From the IMG/VR virus record IMGVR_UViG_3300042555_001626, positions 1 through 33,009 of that record: 33,009 nucleotides of DNA; one strand, written 5' to 3'. Below are positions 21,037 through 29,284 of the stretch, one piece after another; the first letter of the stretch is position 1, and each line of letters starts with the position of its first letter. A program made the position numbers and the translations under genes. The stretch is from a virus. The notes beneath the pieces were generated by a model. The model did no database searches and was not told where the DNA came from. It worked only from the letters and a program-made list of their open reading frames with translations.

Positions 21037-21203
21037 TAAATGAAATTATAAGATTAGTACAATCGAATGATTGGGTATTGGTATCAGAAAATGTAGAGAT
21101 TGCTAAAGGCAAGTATAAAATCAAAACTAGAAAAGAGAGGGTTCAGTATAAATTAAAAAGAGGGTTTATAAAATTATGTCTAAGGAAGTTAAAGTTAATT
21201 TAA
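21033..21203 (+). CDS. Small basic protein, 56 residues
   Basis: ATG 21033 overlaps the previous stop (ATGA) and encodes MINEIIRLVQSNDWVLVSEN, then EIAKGKYKIKTRKERVQYKL and RGFIKLCLRKLKLI. It overlaps the tape measure start by 28 bp. Very Lys/Arg-rich at its C-terminus. No family recognised; the position before the tape measure might suit a small tail assembly factor. Confidence 0.5.
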   Translation: MINEIIRLVQSNDWVLVSENVEIAKGKYKIKTRKERVQYKLKRGFIKLCLRKLKLI

Positions 21204-23083
21204 AAGCCAAAGCCGAAGGGTTTAAGGAAGCACAAGATAGTGTAGATAATTTAGGTAATAGTGCCAATAAATTTGAAGGTTTATCAGGCAAGTTAGATAA
21301 ATTAGGGAATAGTGTAGGTCAATTACCTGGTCCTGTTGGTAATGCCACAAAATCATTTACCGACTTAGGCAAACAATTGTTGCAATTGTTAAAAAATCCT
21401 GTTGTATTAGTCATTACAGGTTTAGTAGTTGCATTTAAAACTTTGTATGAGGCGTTAAAGTCAACTGAAGAAGGACAAGATAGATTAAATAAAATAACAG
21501 GTATATTTAAGGCTATCATTTCACCAGTAGTTAAGATAGTACAAGACTTTGCTATATTTTTAGCAGATAAGTTTATTGTAGTATTAGAACAAGTAGCAAA
21601 TTTATTTGGTATAGCAGGTGATGAAGCAAGTAGTTTAGCAGATAGTATTAAGGAGGTCAATGATGCAGAAGATGAGTTAGCCGTAAAAAGAGCAAAACAA
21701 AATAAAGACTTAGCAGAAACGAAGGAAATCTTGAACGATACTACCAAAAGTGTTGATGAAAGAAGAAAAGCATTAAAGAAGGTACAAGATGCAGAAACCG
21801 AATTGGCTGCAGAGCAAGTTCGAATTAATAAAAAGAAGATTGACAATATTAAAGAGGAGATTAAAAGAGATGGCGAATCAAAAGAACTTAAAGATAAATT
21901 AAAAGAAGCCACTATTGGTCAAATAGATGCAGAGGCAGACTTGTCTAATAAGAAGTTACAATTTTCTAAAGTGTCTAAAGCATTAGATAAAGAAGAACAA
22001 GCAAATGCAAAAGCAAAGAGTGATAAAGCAAAAGAAATAGCAAAAGAAAGAAAAGCATTATTAGACCAAGAATTAAAAGATAGAATAGAGATTGCCAAAA
22101 AAATTAGAGCATTAGAAGATAAAGCAGAATTAGATGCTATAGATAATGAAAGAGATAGAGCAATTAAACAATTGCAATTTCAAAAAAGGGATGCTTTAGT
22201 TGAATTGAATGAGTCAAAGGCTAATGCAAAAGAAAAGGCTAAAATTAAAAAACTTATAGATGAAGAGTACATAAGAGATAGTCAAAAAATCTATAAAGAT
22301 GCTGCTATTAAAGATGCTGAAGCAGCAAAAGCATTGTTGTTAAAACAAGAACAAGAAGCCAAAGATAGACAAAAAGCGGAAGAAGAGGCTATTGACATGA
22401 AATATGCTAAGAGAAAATTAGCAAGTACAAAAGCAATTAATAATGAGAAAGATTTACAAGATACATTAGCACAAGATGAAAAGAATAGATTGTATGATAT
22501 ATTAGTATATCGTAAGAGTATTGGAGCAGAGACATTAGATATAGAACAAAAGATTGCAGAATTTAGACAAGCAGAAAATGCAAAACAAATTGCTAATGAA
22601 GAAGCATTGTTAGAGAAGAAAAAGCAACAAATGGCTTCATCGTTAGATGCTACTAAGCAATTTTTTGGTGCTGTAGCAACTATAGCAGGTGAATCTAGTA
22701 AAGCAGCAACTGCCGCAGCAATTGGTACAGCAATTATTGATACATATGTAGCAGCAAACAAGGCTTTGAAATCGGATGTTCCTTTTCCGTTTAACTTTAT
22801 ATTGATGGCTAGTACATTAGTTACAGGTTTTGCCAATGTCAAAAAAATATATGATGAGGCAAGTAAAATGGGAGCAGAAACTGGTGGAGGTTCAGTAGGA
22901 GGTGCTAGTGCAGGGCCTTCTATTAGTATAGCAGGAGGTCAAGTAGATAATGCTACTCAATTAAGTAAGTCTGTTGGTAATGCAGTAAATAGACCTACAA
23001 AGGCTTATGTTGTTGGCAATGATGTTAATTCACAACAAAGTTTAGATAGGAGAATAACACAAAATGCAACATTAGGAGGGTAA
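21176..23083 (+). CDS. Tape measure protein, 635 residues
   Basis: Long, Ala/Lys/Glu-rich and mostly coiled coil (about residues 160-490), with a hydrophobic stretch at 76-93 (PVVLVITGLVVAFKTLYE), a second near 495-560 (FFGAVATIAGESSKAATAAA, FILMASTLVTGFA) and a Gly-rich end (GGGSVGGASAGPSIS, NATLGG). This is the standard plan for siphophage tape measure proteins, which set tail length and may form a membrane channel at DNA injection. At about 1.5 angstrom per residue, tail length would be near 95 nm (estimate). It lies downstream of tail-tip genes, the reverse of the lambda order. Confidence 0.85.
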   Translation: MSKEVKVNLKAKAEGFKEAQDSVDNLGNSANKFEGLSGKLDKLGNSVGQLPGPVGNATKSFTDLGKQLLQLLKNPVVLVITGLVVAFKTLYEALKSTEEGQDRLNKITGIFKAIISPVVKIVQDFAIFLADKFIVVLEQVANLFGIAGDEASSLADSIKEVNDAEDELAVKRAKQNKDLAETKEILNDTTKSVDERRKALKKVQDAETELAAEQVRINKKKIDNIKEEIKRDGESKELKDKLKEATIGQIDAEADLSNKKLQFSKVSKALDKEEQANAKAKSDKAKEIAKERKALLDQELKDRIEIAKKIRALEDKAELDAIDNERDRAIKQLQFQKRDALVELNESKANAKEKAKIKKLIDEEYIRDSQKIYKDAAIKDAEAAKALLLKQEQEAKDRQKAEEEAIDMKYAKRKLASTKAINNEKDLQDTLAQDEKNRLYDILVYRKSIGAETLDIEQKIAEFRQAENAKQIANEEALLEKKKQQMASSLDATKQFFGAVATIAGESSKAATAAAIGTAIIDTYVAANKALKSDVPFPFNFILMASTLVTGFANVKKIYDEASKMGAETGGGSVGGASAGPSISIAGGQVDNATQLSKSVGNAVNRPTKAYVVGNDVNSQQSLDRRITQNATLGG

Positions 23084-23094
23084 TAAATTTTATT
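23065..23094 (+). promoter_or_regulatory. Late promoter L2 (TGCAAC / TTTTAT)
   Basis: TGCAAC at 23065 and TTTTAT at 23088-23093, ATG at 23098: the same 33-nt spacing as L1, with one change in the first box. It overlaps the end of the tape measure gene. Confidence 0.55.
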
Positions 23095-23097
23095 AGT

Positions 23098-23388
23098 ATG
23101 CAAAAGAAAGGCAAAAGAATAGAGTTTGGTAAAATTGATGATGTTGAAAATATGGTTAAAGGACTTTCAATGTCATTGCCAGATTTAGAAACTAAACTAA
23201 ATGAAATTCAATTGAAGGTTAAATCTAATTTAGATGGATTAAATAGTATGTCTACAGAAATGGACATGTTAGAAAAATTGTCTAAAGGTATTGGAGACCA
23301 AAGTGTAATTGATAGAATTGCTAGAGGTAAAAAACTATTAGCAGAAAAAATTAGTTTGTGTAATAAATTGTTTTCAAGAATTAAGTAA
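23098..23388 (+). CDS. Small coiled-coil protein before the protease, 96 residues
   Basis: MQKKGKRIEFGKIDDVENMV is followed by long heptad-like helices (LETKLNEIQLKVKSNLDGLN, LLAEKISLCNKLFSRIK). Basic and helical, no other motif. It has its own late-type promoter (L2) and overlaps the protease start by one base. It may be a head assembly factor; function unknown. Confidence 0.6.
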   Translation: MQKKGKRIEFGKIDDVENMVKGLSMSLPDLETKLNEIQLKVKSNLDGLNSMSTEMDMLEKLSKGIGDQSVIDRIARGKKLLAEKISLCNKLFSRIK

Positions 23389-23987
23389 TGCAAATTTTAG
23401 AATTAATATTGGATGAGCAACAAATGTCTAGTGGCATAGATGCTATTAGTATTGTAAAATCCCCTGCAATTGAATCCAATTTTATTGCCCTTAATAACCA
23501 TAAAGTAAAGTTCGCAACAGTCGACTCAGAGAAAAGAATATTGTTAGGCCCAGCATTAGTCCCTAATAAACCTATCTATAGAAACCAAGATGGTCAAGAA
23601 TTTTATTGTTATTTTTCTAGAAGTACTGTTAAGAAAGCAAGTGAACTTTATTTACAAAGAGGAAACCAAAACCAAGCAACTTTAGAACATGCCGTAAAGA
23701 TTCAAGGTTTATGTTTGGTAGAAACTTGGATTAAAGAAGACATGGAAAAAGATAAGTCAGCATTATATGGAATGACTGACCCAATTGGAACATGGATGGT
23801 TGCTATGAAAGTTGAAAACAATGAAGTTTGGAATGAATATGTTAAAACTGGATTAGTTAAAGGTTTTAGTATAGAAGGTTATTTTGTAGATAAAAGTACA
23901 AAGTTATCTAATCAAATATCTAATGAAGATAGATTGCAACAAGTTATGTCTATCTTGACCGAATACAAAAATGTAACAAGTAAATAG
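23388..23987 (+). CDS. XkdF-like prohead protease (Peptidase_S78_2)
   Basis: The 199-residue product follows the XkdF-like putative serine protease family: LILDEQQMSSGIDAISIVKS, PAIESNFIAL, then ILLGPALVPNKPIYR (residues 50-64), EFYCYFSRSTVKKA, LEHAVKIQGLCLVETWIKED (His near 102), GTWMVAMKVENNEVW and KGFSIEGYF with the candidate nucleophile Ser. It should cleave scaffold and perhaps capsid N-termini during prohead maturation. It lies just before the scaffold and capsid genes, as expected. Confidence 0.85.
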   Translation: MQILELILDEQQMSSGIDAISIVKSPAIESNFIALNNHKVKFATVDSEKRILLGPALVPNKPIYRNQDGQEFYCYFSRSTVKKASELYLQRGNQNQATLEHAVKIQGLCLVETWIKEDMEKDKSALYGMTDPIGTWMVAMKVENNEVWNEYVKTGLVKGFSIEGYFVDKSTKLSNQISNEDRLQQVMSILTEYKNVTSK

Positions 23988-24001
23988 TATAAAGTTTTAT
24001 A
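23972..24001 (+). promoter_or_regulatory. Late promoter L3 (TGTAAC / GTTTTATA)
   Basis: TGTAACAA at 23972, GTTTTATA at 23994-24001, ATG at 24005, spacing 33 nt. It overlaps the last codons of the protease gene and drives scaffold and capsid. Confidence 0.65.
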
Positions 24002-24004
24002 GTT

Positions 24005-24637
24005 ATGAATGCAGAAACCACATTGAATAGAGTTATGATTGCATTAGGCTTGAAAAATCAAGACGAAATGCATAAAGTAGAACTAGAGCAAAAAAAGACT
24101 GAAGATGGTCAAGCCATTTTTGATGCTGAAAAGTTTGAAGTTGGTAGTCCAATATTTGTTGTTACTCAAGATGGTAACATCCCTGCACCAATGGGAGAAT
24201 ATGTAATGGAAGATGGCTTAGTAGTATCAGTAGATGATAAAGGATACATTGCAGAAATTTCTACTAAAGAAGAAGAAATTGCCCCAGAAGAAGAAACCGC
24301 TATGCAAAATGACCCAATGAAAGAAGAGACAGGTAAGCCTGTTGCTTCAGAATCTAGCATGGAAGCAAAGCCTAAAAAAATGACCGAAACCACAAGTAAG
24401 ATTATGGAATATAGTTCAGATAAACTAGTTGAATTTGAAAAATCACTAGAAGCAATGAAGATGCAATTATCAGCATTGTCACAAGAAAATGAAGAATTAA
24501 AGAATAGATTAGCCACCGAAGAAGCACCTCGTACTTTTCATTCACCTGAAGCAAAAGTAGAGAAGTTGCAATTTAAGATTGGCGAAAGAAGACAAGAATC
24601 TGTTACAGACAGAGTATTTAACCAATTGTTTAACTAA
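24005..24637 (+). CDS. Capsid scaffolding protein, 210 residues
   Basis: A hydrophilic, acidic protein with a short N-terminal helix (TLNRVMIALGLK), a beta-rich part (VGSPIFVVTQDGNIPAPMGE), an acidic low-complexity middle (KEEEIAPEEETA), and a coiled coil at about 135-175 (SSDKLVEFEKSLEAMKMQLS, ALSQENEELKNRL). This is the usual composition of scaffolds. Position between protease and major capsid gene supports it. The QDGNIPAPMGEYVMEDG block is one I have seen in Bacteroidota phage scaffolds. Confidence 0.78.
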   Translation: MNAETTLNRVMIALGLKNQDEMHKVELEQKKTEDGQAIFDAEKFEVGSPIFVVTQDGNIPAPMGEYVMEDGLVVSVDDKGYIAEISTKEEEIAPEEETAMQNDPMKEETGKPVASESSMEAKPKKMTETTSKIMEYSSDKLVEFEKSLEAMKMQLSALSQENEELKNRLATEEAPRTFHSPEAKVEKLQFKIGERRQESVTDRVFNQLFN

Positions 24638-24643
24638 AAAAAG

Positions 24644-24657
24644 AAAATAAAATAAAG
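24644..24657 (+). promoter_or_regulatory. A-rich initiation region of the capsid gene
   Basis: AAAATAAAATAAAG lies directly before the capsid ATG and is shared, almost base for base, with the tail tube gene leader (25638-25655). In hosts without Shine-Dalgarno use, A-rich leaders favour initiation. Confidence 0.45.
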
Positions 24658-25575
24658 ATGAAAGACTTAAAAAATATCAAGTTATCTGGTCCTACAGTAT
24701 CTCCGAATACATATGCAGGTCAGTTTAGTGGCAAATACATTGCCGCAGCCCTTTTAAGTGGTGAGACACTTTCAAAGGAATTAATTACTGTTCACCCAAA
24801 TGTTGCTTACAAAGAAGTAATTCGTAATTGGCAAAACACAGTTGCTGTAACCGCAGCGACTTGTGATTACACCGATTCAAGTACTGTATCATTAGGTGAG
24901 TATGTTTTAACAACTACAGAATTGCAAGTAAACTTAACTTTGTGTAAAAACAACCTAAGAACAACTTGGGAAGCAGCACAAGCAGGTTATAGTGCATTTG
25001 AAAAATTGCCTAGTTCATTTGAAGAGTTTTTATTAGCACAAGTAGCAGCCGAGGTTGCTCAAACAGTAGAATTAGGTATTTGGAAAACTAATACATTCTA
25101 TACTGGTGGTATGGTTCAGTATTTGATTGACAATTCAGCAATCACTAGACCATTCGCAGGTGCTACTACAGGTTCAAATGTTGTTGCTCGTATGCAAGAA
25201 GCATTAGATTACTCTCCTGCAGCATTGTATGGTAGAGAAGGATATCAATATTATGTTGGTCCAGCAACAATGAAAGCGTATCAAGCAGCATTATCTGCAG
25301 GTAATTATAATTTCCAATTCTATGTTGGAGAAAAACCAATGAATTTCCAAGGTATTCCTGTGACTATGTGTCCTGGTTTAAATGATTACGATTGTGTATT
25401 AGGTTTAAAATCAGATTTACACTTTGGTACAGGTTTATTGTCAGATTACAACCAAGTTCAACTGTTAGATATGTCTAATATCGATGGCAGTCAGAATGTG
25501 AGAACAATCATGCGTTTCACTGGTGGTTTGTTAGCAACTAACCCAACTCAACAAGTTGTTATCAATGTAACCTAA
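24658..25575 (+). CDS. Major capsid protein (HK97-like)
   Basis: The 305-residue product contains FSGKYIAAALLSGETLSKEL, TVHPNVAYKEVIRNWQ (about residues 43-58), TWEAAQAGYSAFEKLPSSFE, GREGYQYYVGPATMKAYQAA and a C-terminal MRFTGGLLATNPTQQVVINV. Helix-plus-strand distribution and length fit an HK97-type capsid protein without a large delta domain; KYIAAALLS...VHPNV is typical of Bacteroidota phage capsids. It is preceded by scaffold and protease and followed by a strong terminator, as befits the most abundant virion protein. Confidence 0.85.
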   Translation: MKDLKNIKLSGPTVSPNTYAGQFSGKYIAAALLSGETLSKELITVHPNVAYKEVIRNWQNTVAVTAATCDYTDSSTVSLGEYVLTTTELQVNLTLCKNNLRTTWEAAQAGYSAFEKLPSSFEEFLLAQVAAEVAQTVELGIWKTNTFYTGGMVQYLIDNSAITRPFAGATTGSNVVARMQEALDYSPAALYGREGYQYYVGPATMKAYQAALSAGNYNFQFYVGEKPMNFQGIPVTMCPGLNDYDCVLGLKSDLHFGTGLLSDYNQVQLLDMSNIDGSQNVRTIMRFTGGLLATNPTQQVVINVT

Positions 25576-25602
25576 TAGATAGTAAAGATTTAGATTGAAT
25601 AT

Positions 25603-25630
25603 GGGAGGGTATAATCCCTCCCTTTTTTTT
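25603..25630 (+). terminator. Strong terminator after the capsid gene
   Basis: GGGAGGG (25603-25609) and CCCTCCC (25616-25622) with a 6-nt loop and eight T. It separates capsid from tail tube transcription; no clear promoter is visible before the next gene, so some read-through is implied. Confidence 0.92.
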
Positions 25631-25655
25631 AAAATTAATAAAATAAAATAAAGAT

Positions 25656-26213
25656 ATGGCATGTAATACAATTGATGCTCGTTTAGAGCCATGTAAAGAA
25701 TACCTTGGTGGGATACAAGGAATGTTTTTAATCCCTTATGTTTGGAGTGATGTTATCACTGTAAATGTAGATGGTGCAGTAAGTAAAATTGCCCAAAGTG
25801 GTGGTGTTACTAATGTTACAGGTTATTTTTGGGAGTTAAAAGGTGCAAACACTTTTGCAGATACGATTACCTCTAGTAGAGATAATGGTACTACTTTCCA
25901 TGAATCTAACTTGACTGTTAAATTTAAGCCAAAGTCACAAGCAACACCTTGGTATGATACCAAAGATGTTGAAACACTTGCAACTGGCCGTTGGAGAGTT
26001 GTAGTATGGGATAGAAATGACAACTTTTGGTTATTAGGCGAAGAGTTCGGTTGTGATGTTACTACAGGTAGTGAAGATTGGGGTGTTGCATTAGGTGATG
26101 CTCGTACTTATACATTGTCATTTATTGCACAAGAGAAATATGGTCCAAGACCTTTAGCATCTGTGACATATGCAGGTTTGAGTACAATTTTTACAATTGA
26201 CGCCACACCATAA
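25656..26213 (+). CDS. Major tail (tube) protein, 185 residues
   Basis: A beta-rich product: MACNTIDARLEPCKEYLGGI, QGMFLIPYVWSDVITV, VTGYFWELKGANTF, SNLTVKFKPKS, GRWRVVVWDRNDNFWLLGEE, ARTYTLSFIAQEKYGPRPLA. The GGIQGMFLIPY opening and the late TYTLSFIAQE strand are what I expect from Bacteroidota phage tail tube proteins. It stands between two strong terminators with an A-rich leader like that of the capsid gene, in line with high expression. Confidence 0.7.
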   Translation: MACNTIDARLEPCKEYLGGIQGMFLIPYVWSDVITVNVDGAVSKIAQSGGVTNVTGYFWELKGANTFADTITSSRDNGTTFHESNLTVKFKPKSQATPWYDTKDVETLATGRWRVVVWDRNDNFWLLGEEFGCDVTTGSEDWGVALGDARTYTLSFIAQEKYGPRPLASVTYAGLSTIFTIDATP

Positions 26214-26237
26214 TAGAGTGATTATATATATAGAGAG

Positions 26238-26259
26238 AGGGGCTTATGCCCCTTTTTTT
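26238..26259 (+). terminator. Terminator after the tail tube gene
   Basis: AGGGGC (26238-26243) and GCCCCT (26248-26253) with a TTAT loop, then a U-tract to 26259 that runs into the TGTAAC box of L4. Confidence 0.9.
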
Positions 26260-26260
26260 G

Positions 26261-26290
26261 TGTAACAAAGTTTGTGTTTCTTGTTTTATA
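26261..26290 (+). promoter_or_regulatory. Late promoter L4 (TGTAAC / GTTTTATA)
   Basis: TGTAACAAAG at 26261, GTTTTATA at 26283-26290, ATG at 26294, spacing 33 nt. Like L1 it is fused to the tail of a terminator (TTTTTTG-TGTAACAAAG in both). Confidence 0.68.
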
Positions 26291-26293
26291 AGT

Positions 26294-26641
26294 ATGGTTA
26301 TCAATAACAGTACTACTAGTATAAGTTTTAGACCTTTGATTTATTTCGATGGTAACCCTGTAAACTTGTATATAGAGCATAAACCAACAAAGACTACAAT
26401 AACATCATTGAATGTAGTTCCTAGTATAAATGGCACTCTAGTTACTCTAAGTGTACCTAGTTTAGCAAGTATCAATAGTGTTGCTAACCAATTAGATGAA
26501 TTGAATGTTAGAGTTATTCGTAATAATGTCATGTTATTTGAGTATCTTGCATATTGGGTAAGTGGTAGTTTGAATCAATACAAGCAATGGAAATCTTGGA
26601 CAACTACTGCGGATAATAGTAAGAATTGGATTACAATGTAA
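26294..26641 (+). CDS. Structural protein before the portal, 115 residues
   Basis: ATG 26294 is fixed by L4; a longer frame from 26246 would include the terminator. The product reads MVINNSTTSISFRPLIYFDG, IEHKPTKTTITSLNVV, LDELNVRVIRNNVMLFEYLA and ends SWTTTADNSKNWITM: beta strands throughout and an aromatic C-terminus. The C-terminal 'YKQWKSWTT...W' style recurs in this phage's small virion proteins (for example TYTTWNL and ETWNL endings). Probably a minor head or tail component; no firm family. Confidence 0.6.
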   Translation: MVINNSTTSISFRPLIYFDGNPVNLYIEHKPTKTTITSLNVVPSINGTLVTLSVPSLASINSVANQLDELNVRVIRNNVMLFEYLAYWVSGSLNQYKQWKSWTTTADNSKNWITM

Positions 26642-28422
26642 TGAGAAAAGTAAAAAAAGCACCTTCGTACCACATTATTAATATGGCTTCGTATACAAGT
26701 CCTAGTATTGTTGAGCAAAACAATAAGGATTGGGTAGAATACGGAGAAGACAATAATTATTTTCAGTATTTGATAGATTTGTATTATGGTTCACCAACTA
26801 ATAATGCATGTATTAAAGGTAAGGCTGACTTAGTTTATGGCAATGGCCCAGAAATAGTAAAAGCAGATAGACACTTAAAAGGCTATCTTGATTTTAAGAT
26901 TATTTTTGGGGATGAACAAGTAAAAAAATGTGTAATGGATTTAGTAATGTTAGGCATGTGTGCTTTTCAGTTAGTGAAATCCAAAGATGGTAAAAAATAT
27001 GTTAAAGCGTACCACTTTCCTATACAAACATTAAGACCTCAAAAGGCTAATGATAAAGGAGAAGTTGAGAAATGGTATTATTGCCCTGATTGGAGTAAAA
27101 TGAAAAAAGGTTACAAGCCTCAAGAGTTTGCAGCCTTTGGTTATGATGATAGTGCTAAAGAATGCATGTATGTCATTAGACCATATAGTACAGGTAATTA
27201 CTATTTTAGTCCACCCGATTACCAAGGTGGCACTCAATATTGTGAATTAGAAGGTGAAATTAGTAATTATCATTTAAATAATATAAAGAATGGTTTAGCG
27301 CCTAGTATGTTGATTAACTTCAATAATGGTGAGCCACCCGAGGAGACTAAAGATGCAATTGAGGCACAAATCAATGCAAAGTTTGGAGGTTCTAGTCGTT
27401 CAGGTACTGCAATTATTGCTTTTAATGATGGTAAGGAAAATGCCGCAGACATAACACCTGTTGCATTAAGTGATGCACATAATCAGTATCAATTTTTAAG
27501 TACCGAATGTGTAGACAAGATTTTATTAGCACATAGAATAACTAGTCCTTTGATATTTGGTGTTAAAAATAGTGGTAGTGGATTTTCTAGTAATGCCGAT
27601 GAGTTAAAGACTGGTTTAAATGTATTTGAAAATATCGTAATTAGACCTTTTCAGCAATTATTGATTTCAGCATTTAATGAAGTGTTGTTGTTTAATGGTT
27701 ACATGGTTGATATTTACTTCAAGTCATTAAATCCATTAGATGTTGTTGAATATGGAGTTGATACTCCAAAAAAAGTGGCTATGTCTAAAATAGAAGACAC
27801 TAAGATTGAAATGTCTAATGAAGATGAAGAACATTGGATTAGTCATTTATCAAGTGTTGGTGAAAAGATAGATTTAGATGAGTGGGAATTAGTAGATGTT
27901 CAACAAGTTACTGATGATGAGCCATACAAATTTGCTTATGATAACCCTAGTTTAAAAAGTAAAGATGATAAAGGTATTTTCAAAATTAGATATAGATATG
28001 GCCCACATGTAACTAGTGACAATAGTAGAAAATTCTGTAAAGAGATGGTTTCTATGTCTAAAAGCAATGTTGTATTTAGAAGAGAAGACATTGACATCAT
28101 GAGTTTTAATGGTGTAAATGGTCAATTTGCCCCTGAAGGTTCAAGTAATTATAGTATTTGGAAATTTAAAGGAGGTGTATATTGTCATCATCAATGGGAA
28201 AGAGTAACATTTAGAAGAAAGTATCAAGAAGGTAAAGGAGGTAAAGTATTGCCGTTAACACCAAGTGAAAAAAATAGTGATAAGAGAGATATGAAAAATT
28301 ACACACCTGTAAGTAATGATAGTGCTGACAATGAAGGTGTTCCTTTCAATCCACCTAGTTGGGATACAGCAAGTACAAAGACAATAGATTTACCAAACCG
28401 AGGCAGTTTAAAGAATAAATGA
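26641..28422 (+). CDS. Portal protein with an extra C-terminal Cys/His domain
   Basis: From ATG 26641 (TAATG overlap) the 593-residue product has a portal body: NNKDWVEYGEDNNYFQYLID, SPTNNACIKGKADLVYGNG, DLVMLGMCAFQLVKSKDGKK, YHFPIQTLRPQKA, SDAHNQYQFLSTECVDKILL and SPLIFGVKNSGSGFSSNADE, the last a portal signature. It forms the dodecameric DNA gate. From about residue 425 (EPYKFAYDNPS) a second domain follows: YRYGPHVTSDNSRKFCKEM, VVFRREDIDIMS and VYCHHQWERVTFRRKY, a Cys/His-rich module I have seen attached to other Bacteroidota phage head proteins. A TTG 15 bp upstream is a poorer start. Confidence 0.8.
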   Translation: MRKVKKAPSYHIINMASYTSPSIVEQNNKDWVEYGEDNNYFQYLIDLYYGSPTNNACIKGKADLVYGNGPEIVKADRHLKGYLDFKIIFGDEQVKKCVMDLVMLGMCAFQLVKSKDGKKYVKAYHFPIQTLRPQKANDKGEVEKWYYCPDWSKMKKGYKPQEFAAFGYDDSAKECMYVIRPYSTGNYYFSPPDYQGGTQYCELEGEISNYHLNNIKNGLAPSMLINFNNGEPPEETKDAIEAQINAKFGGSSRSGTAIIAFNDGKENAADITPVALSDAHNQYQFLSTECVDKILLAHRITSPLIFGVKNSGSGFSSNADELKTGLNVFENIVIRPFQQLLISAFNEVLLFNGYMVDIYFKSLNPLDVVEYGVDTPKKVAMSKIEDTKIEMSNEDEEHWISHLSSVGEKIDLDEWELVDVQQVTDDEPYKFAYDNPSLKSKDDKGIFKIRYRYGPHVTSDNSRKFCKEMVSMSKSNVVFRREDIDIMSFNGVNGQFAPEGSSNYSIWKFKGGVYCHHQWERVTFRRKYQEGKGGKVLPLTPSEKNSDKRDMKNYTPVSNDSADNEGVPFNPPSWDTASTKTIDLPNRGSLKNK

Positions 28423-28423
28423 T

Positions 28424-28936
28424 ATGCAGATAAATGACAATGTTCTTTTAGTTACAAAAGAAGACTTATATAAGTATACTCAATTAAAGGCAAATGTTGA
28501 CATTGACCATATCAGTCCGTTCATCAAGGTTGCACAAGATATTGAAATTCAAAGTGTTTTAGGTACAGTATTGTATAGGAAGATTTTAAATGATGTTCTA
28601 ACAAATACACTTAGTGGTAATTATTTGACATTGGTAAGTACCTATATACAGCCTATGTTAATTCACTATGCTATGGCAGATTTTATCCAATTTCATGGAT
28701 ATGAAGTGAGCAACGCTGGGATCTTGAAGAACAATCCCGAAAATACAGTAGTGCCTGACAAGGGCGAGATAGATATTTTAGTAAAGAGATATAGACAAAT
28801 AGCAGAAACTTATAGAAGAAGACTAGTAGATTATATTACATTGAATGTTAGTCTTTACCCTGAGTACACCGCTTATCAAAATGGTGGTGAGTATCCGTTT
28901 AGCACTCCAACAAATTACACAACATGGAATTTATGA
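28424..28936 (+). CDS. Head-tail adaptor (DUF6712-like), 170 residues
   Basis: VTKEDLYKYTQLKANVDIDH, SPFIKVAQDIEIQSVLGTVL, YIQPMLIHYAMADFIQFHGY and NAGILKNNPENT follow the helical pattern of Bacteroidota phage adaptor proteins (connector between portal and tail). It starts 1 bp after the portal gene. The ending NYTTWNL repeats the aromatic tail seen in neighbours. Bases about 28700-28760 look richer in G and C than their surroundings and include the only GATC I found. Confidence 0.72.
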   Translation: MQINDNVLLVTKEDLYKYTQLKANVDIDHISPFIKVAQDIEIQSVLGTVLYRKILNDVLTNTLSGNYLTLVSTYIQPMLIHYAMADFIQFHGYEVSNAGILKNNPENTVVPDKGEIDILVKRYRQIAETYRRRLVDYITLNVSLYPEYTAYQNGGEYPFSTPTNYTTWNL

Positions 28937-29055
28937 AGAAGATGCAATACAAACCTAAAGAAGATAATATAAAAAAATTGAAGCAATATTTTAGTAAAAT
29001 CGTAAAGTATGAAAATGAGAAAAATAACAAAAGTGTATCTACACTATTTAAATAG
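28933..29055 (+). CDS. Possible 40-residue basic protein
   Basis: ATG 28933 overlaps the adaptor stop (ATGA) and encodes MKKMQYKPKEDNIKKLKQYF, ending NNKSVSTLFK. It overlaps the next frame by 47 bp, so one of the two starts may be wrong. No motif. The ATGA overlap is the main support. Confidence 0.4.
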   Translation: MKKMQYKPKEDNIKKLKQYFSKIVKYENEKNNKSVSTLFK

Positions 29056-29284
29056 TCTTGATAATTTAAAAGGCTATCATTTTATTCTAAGTGAAATGAT
29101 TATTACACCTATGAGTATTTCGTTAGCAAGTGAGATTGACAATGATATAGAGGCTTTGCACATAGCAAGTTTGTATTCAGAAGAAATCCCAAAAGAAGCA
29201 ACTATGATAGTTGAAGCATTAGATTTAAAATGCGAGATTCAAGTAGTTAATGAAGTAACCACTAAAAAGTCGACCAAAAAATAG
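29009..29284 (+). CDS. Hypothetical protein, 91 residues
   Basis: MKMRKITKVYLHYLNSLDNL, then GYHFILSEMIITPMSISLA and EIDNDIEALHIASLYSEEIP, with a Lys-rich end TTKKSTKK. No membrane segment or catalytic motif. It lies between the adaptor and spanin genes and overlaps both neighbours. Function unknown. Confidence 0.55.
   Translation: MKMRKITKVYLHYLNSLDNLKGYHFILSEMIITPMSISLASEIDNDIEALHIASLYSEEIPKEATMIVEALDLKCEIQVVNEVTTKKSTKK

Noticed and set aside
21319-22842. Long minus-strand open frames opposite the tape measure gene
   Set aside because: They mirror the coiled-coil codons of the real gene and have no promoter, overlap pattern or recognisable domain.
25566-25601. TGTAAC at the end of the capsid gene as a sixth late promoter
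   Set aside because: No TTTTAT at the required distance, and the terminator lies before the next ATG; the bases are explained by Val-Thr codons.
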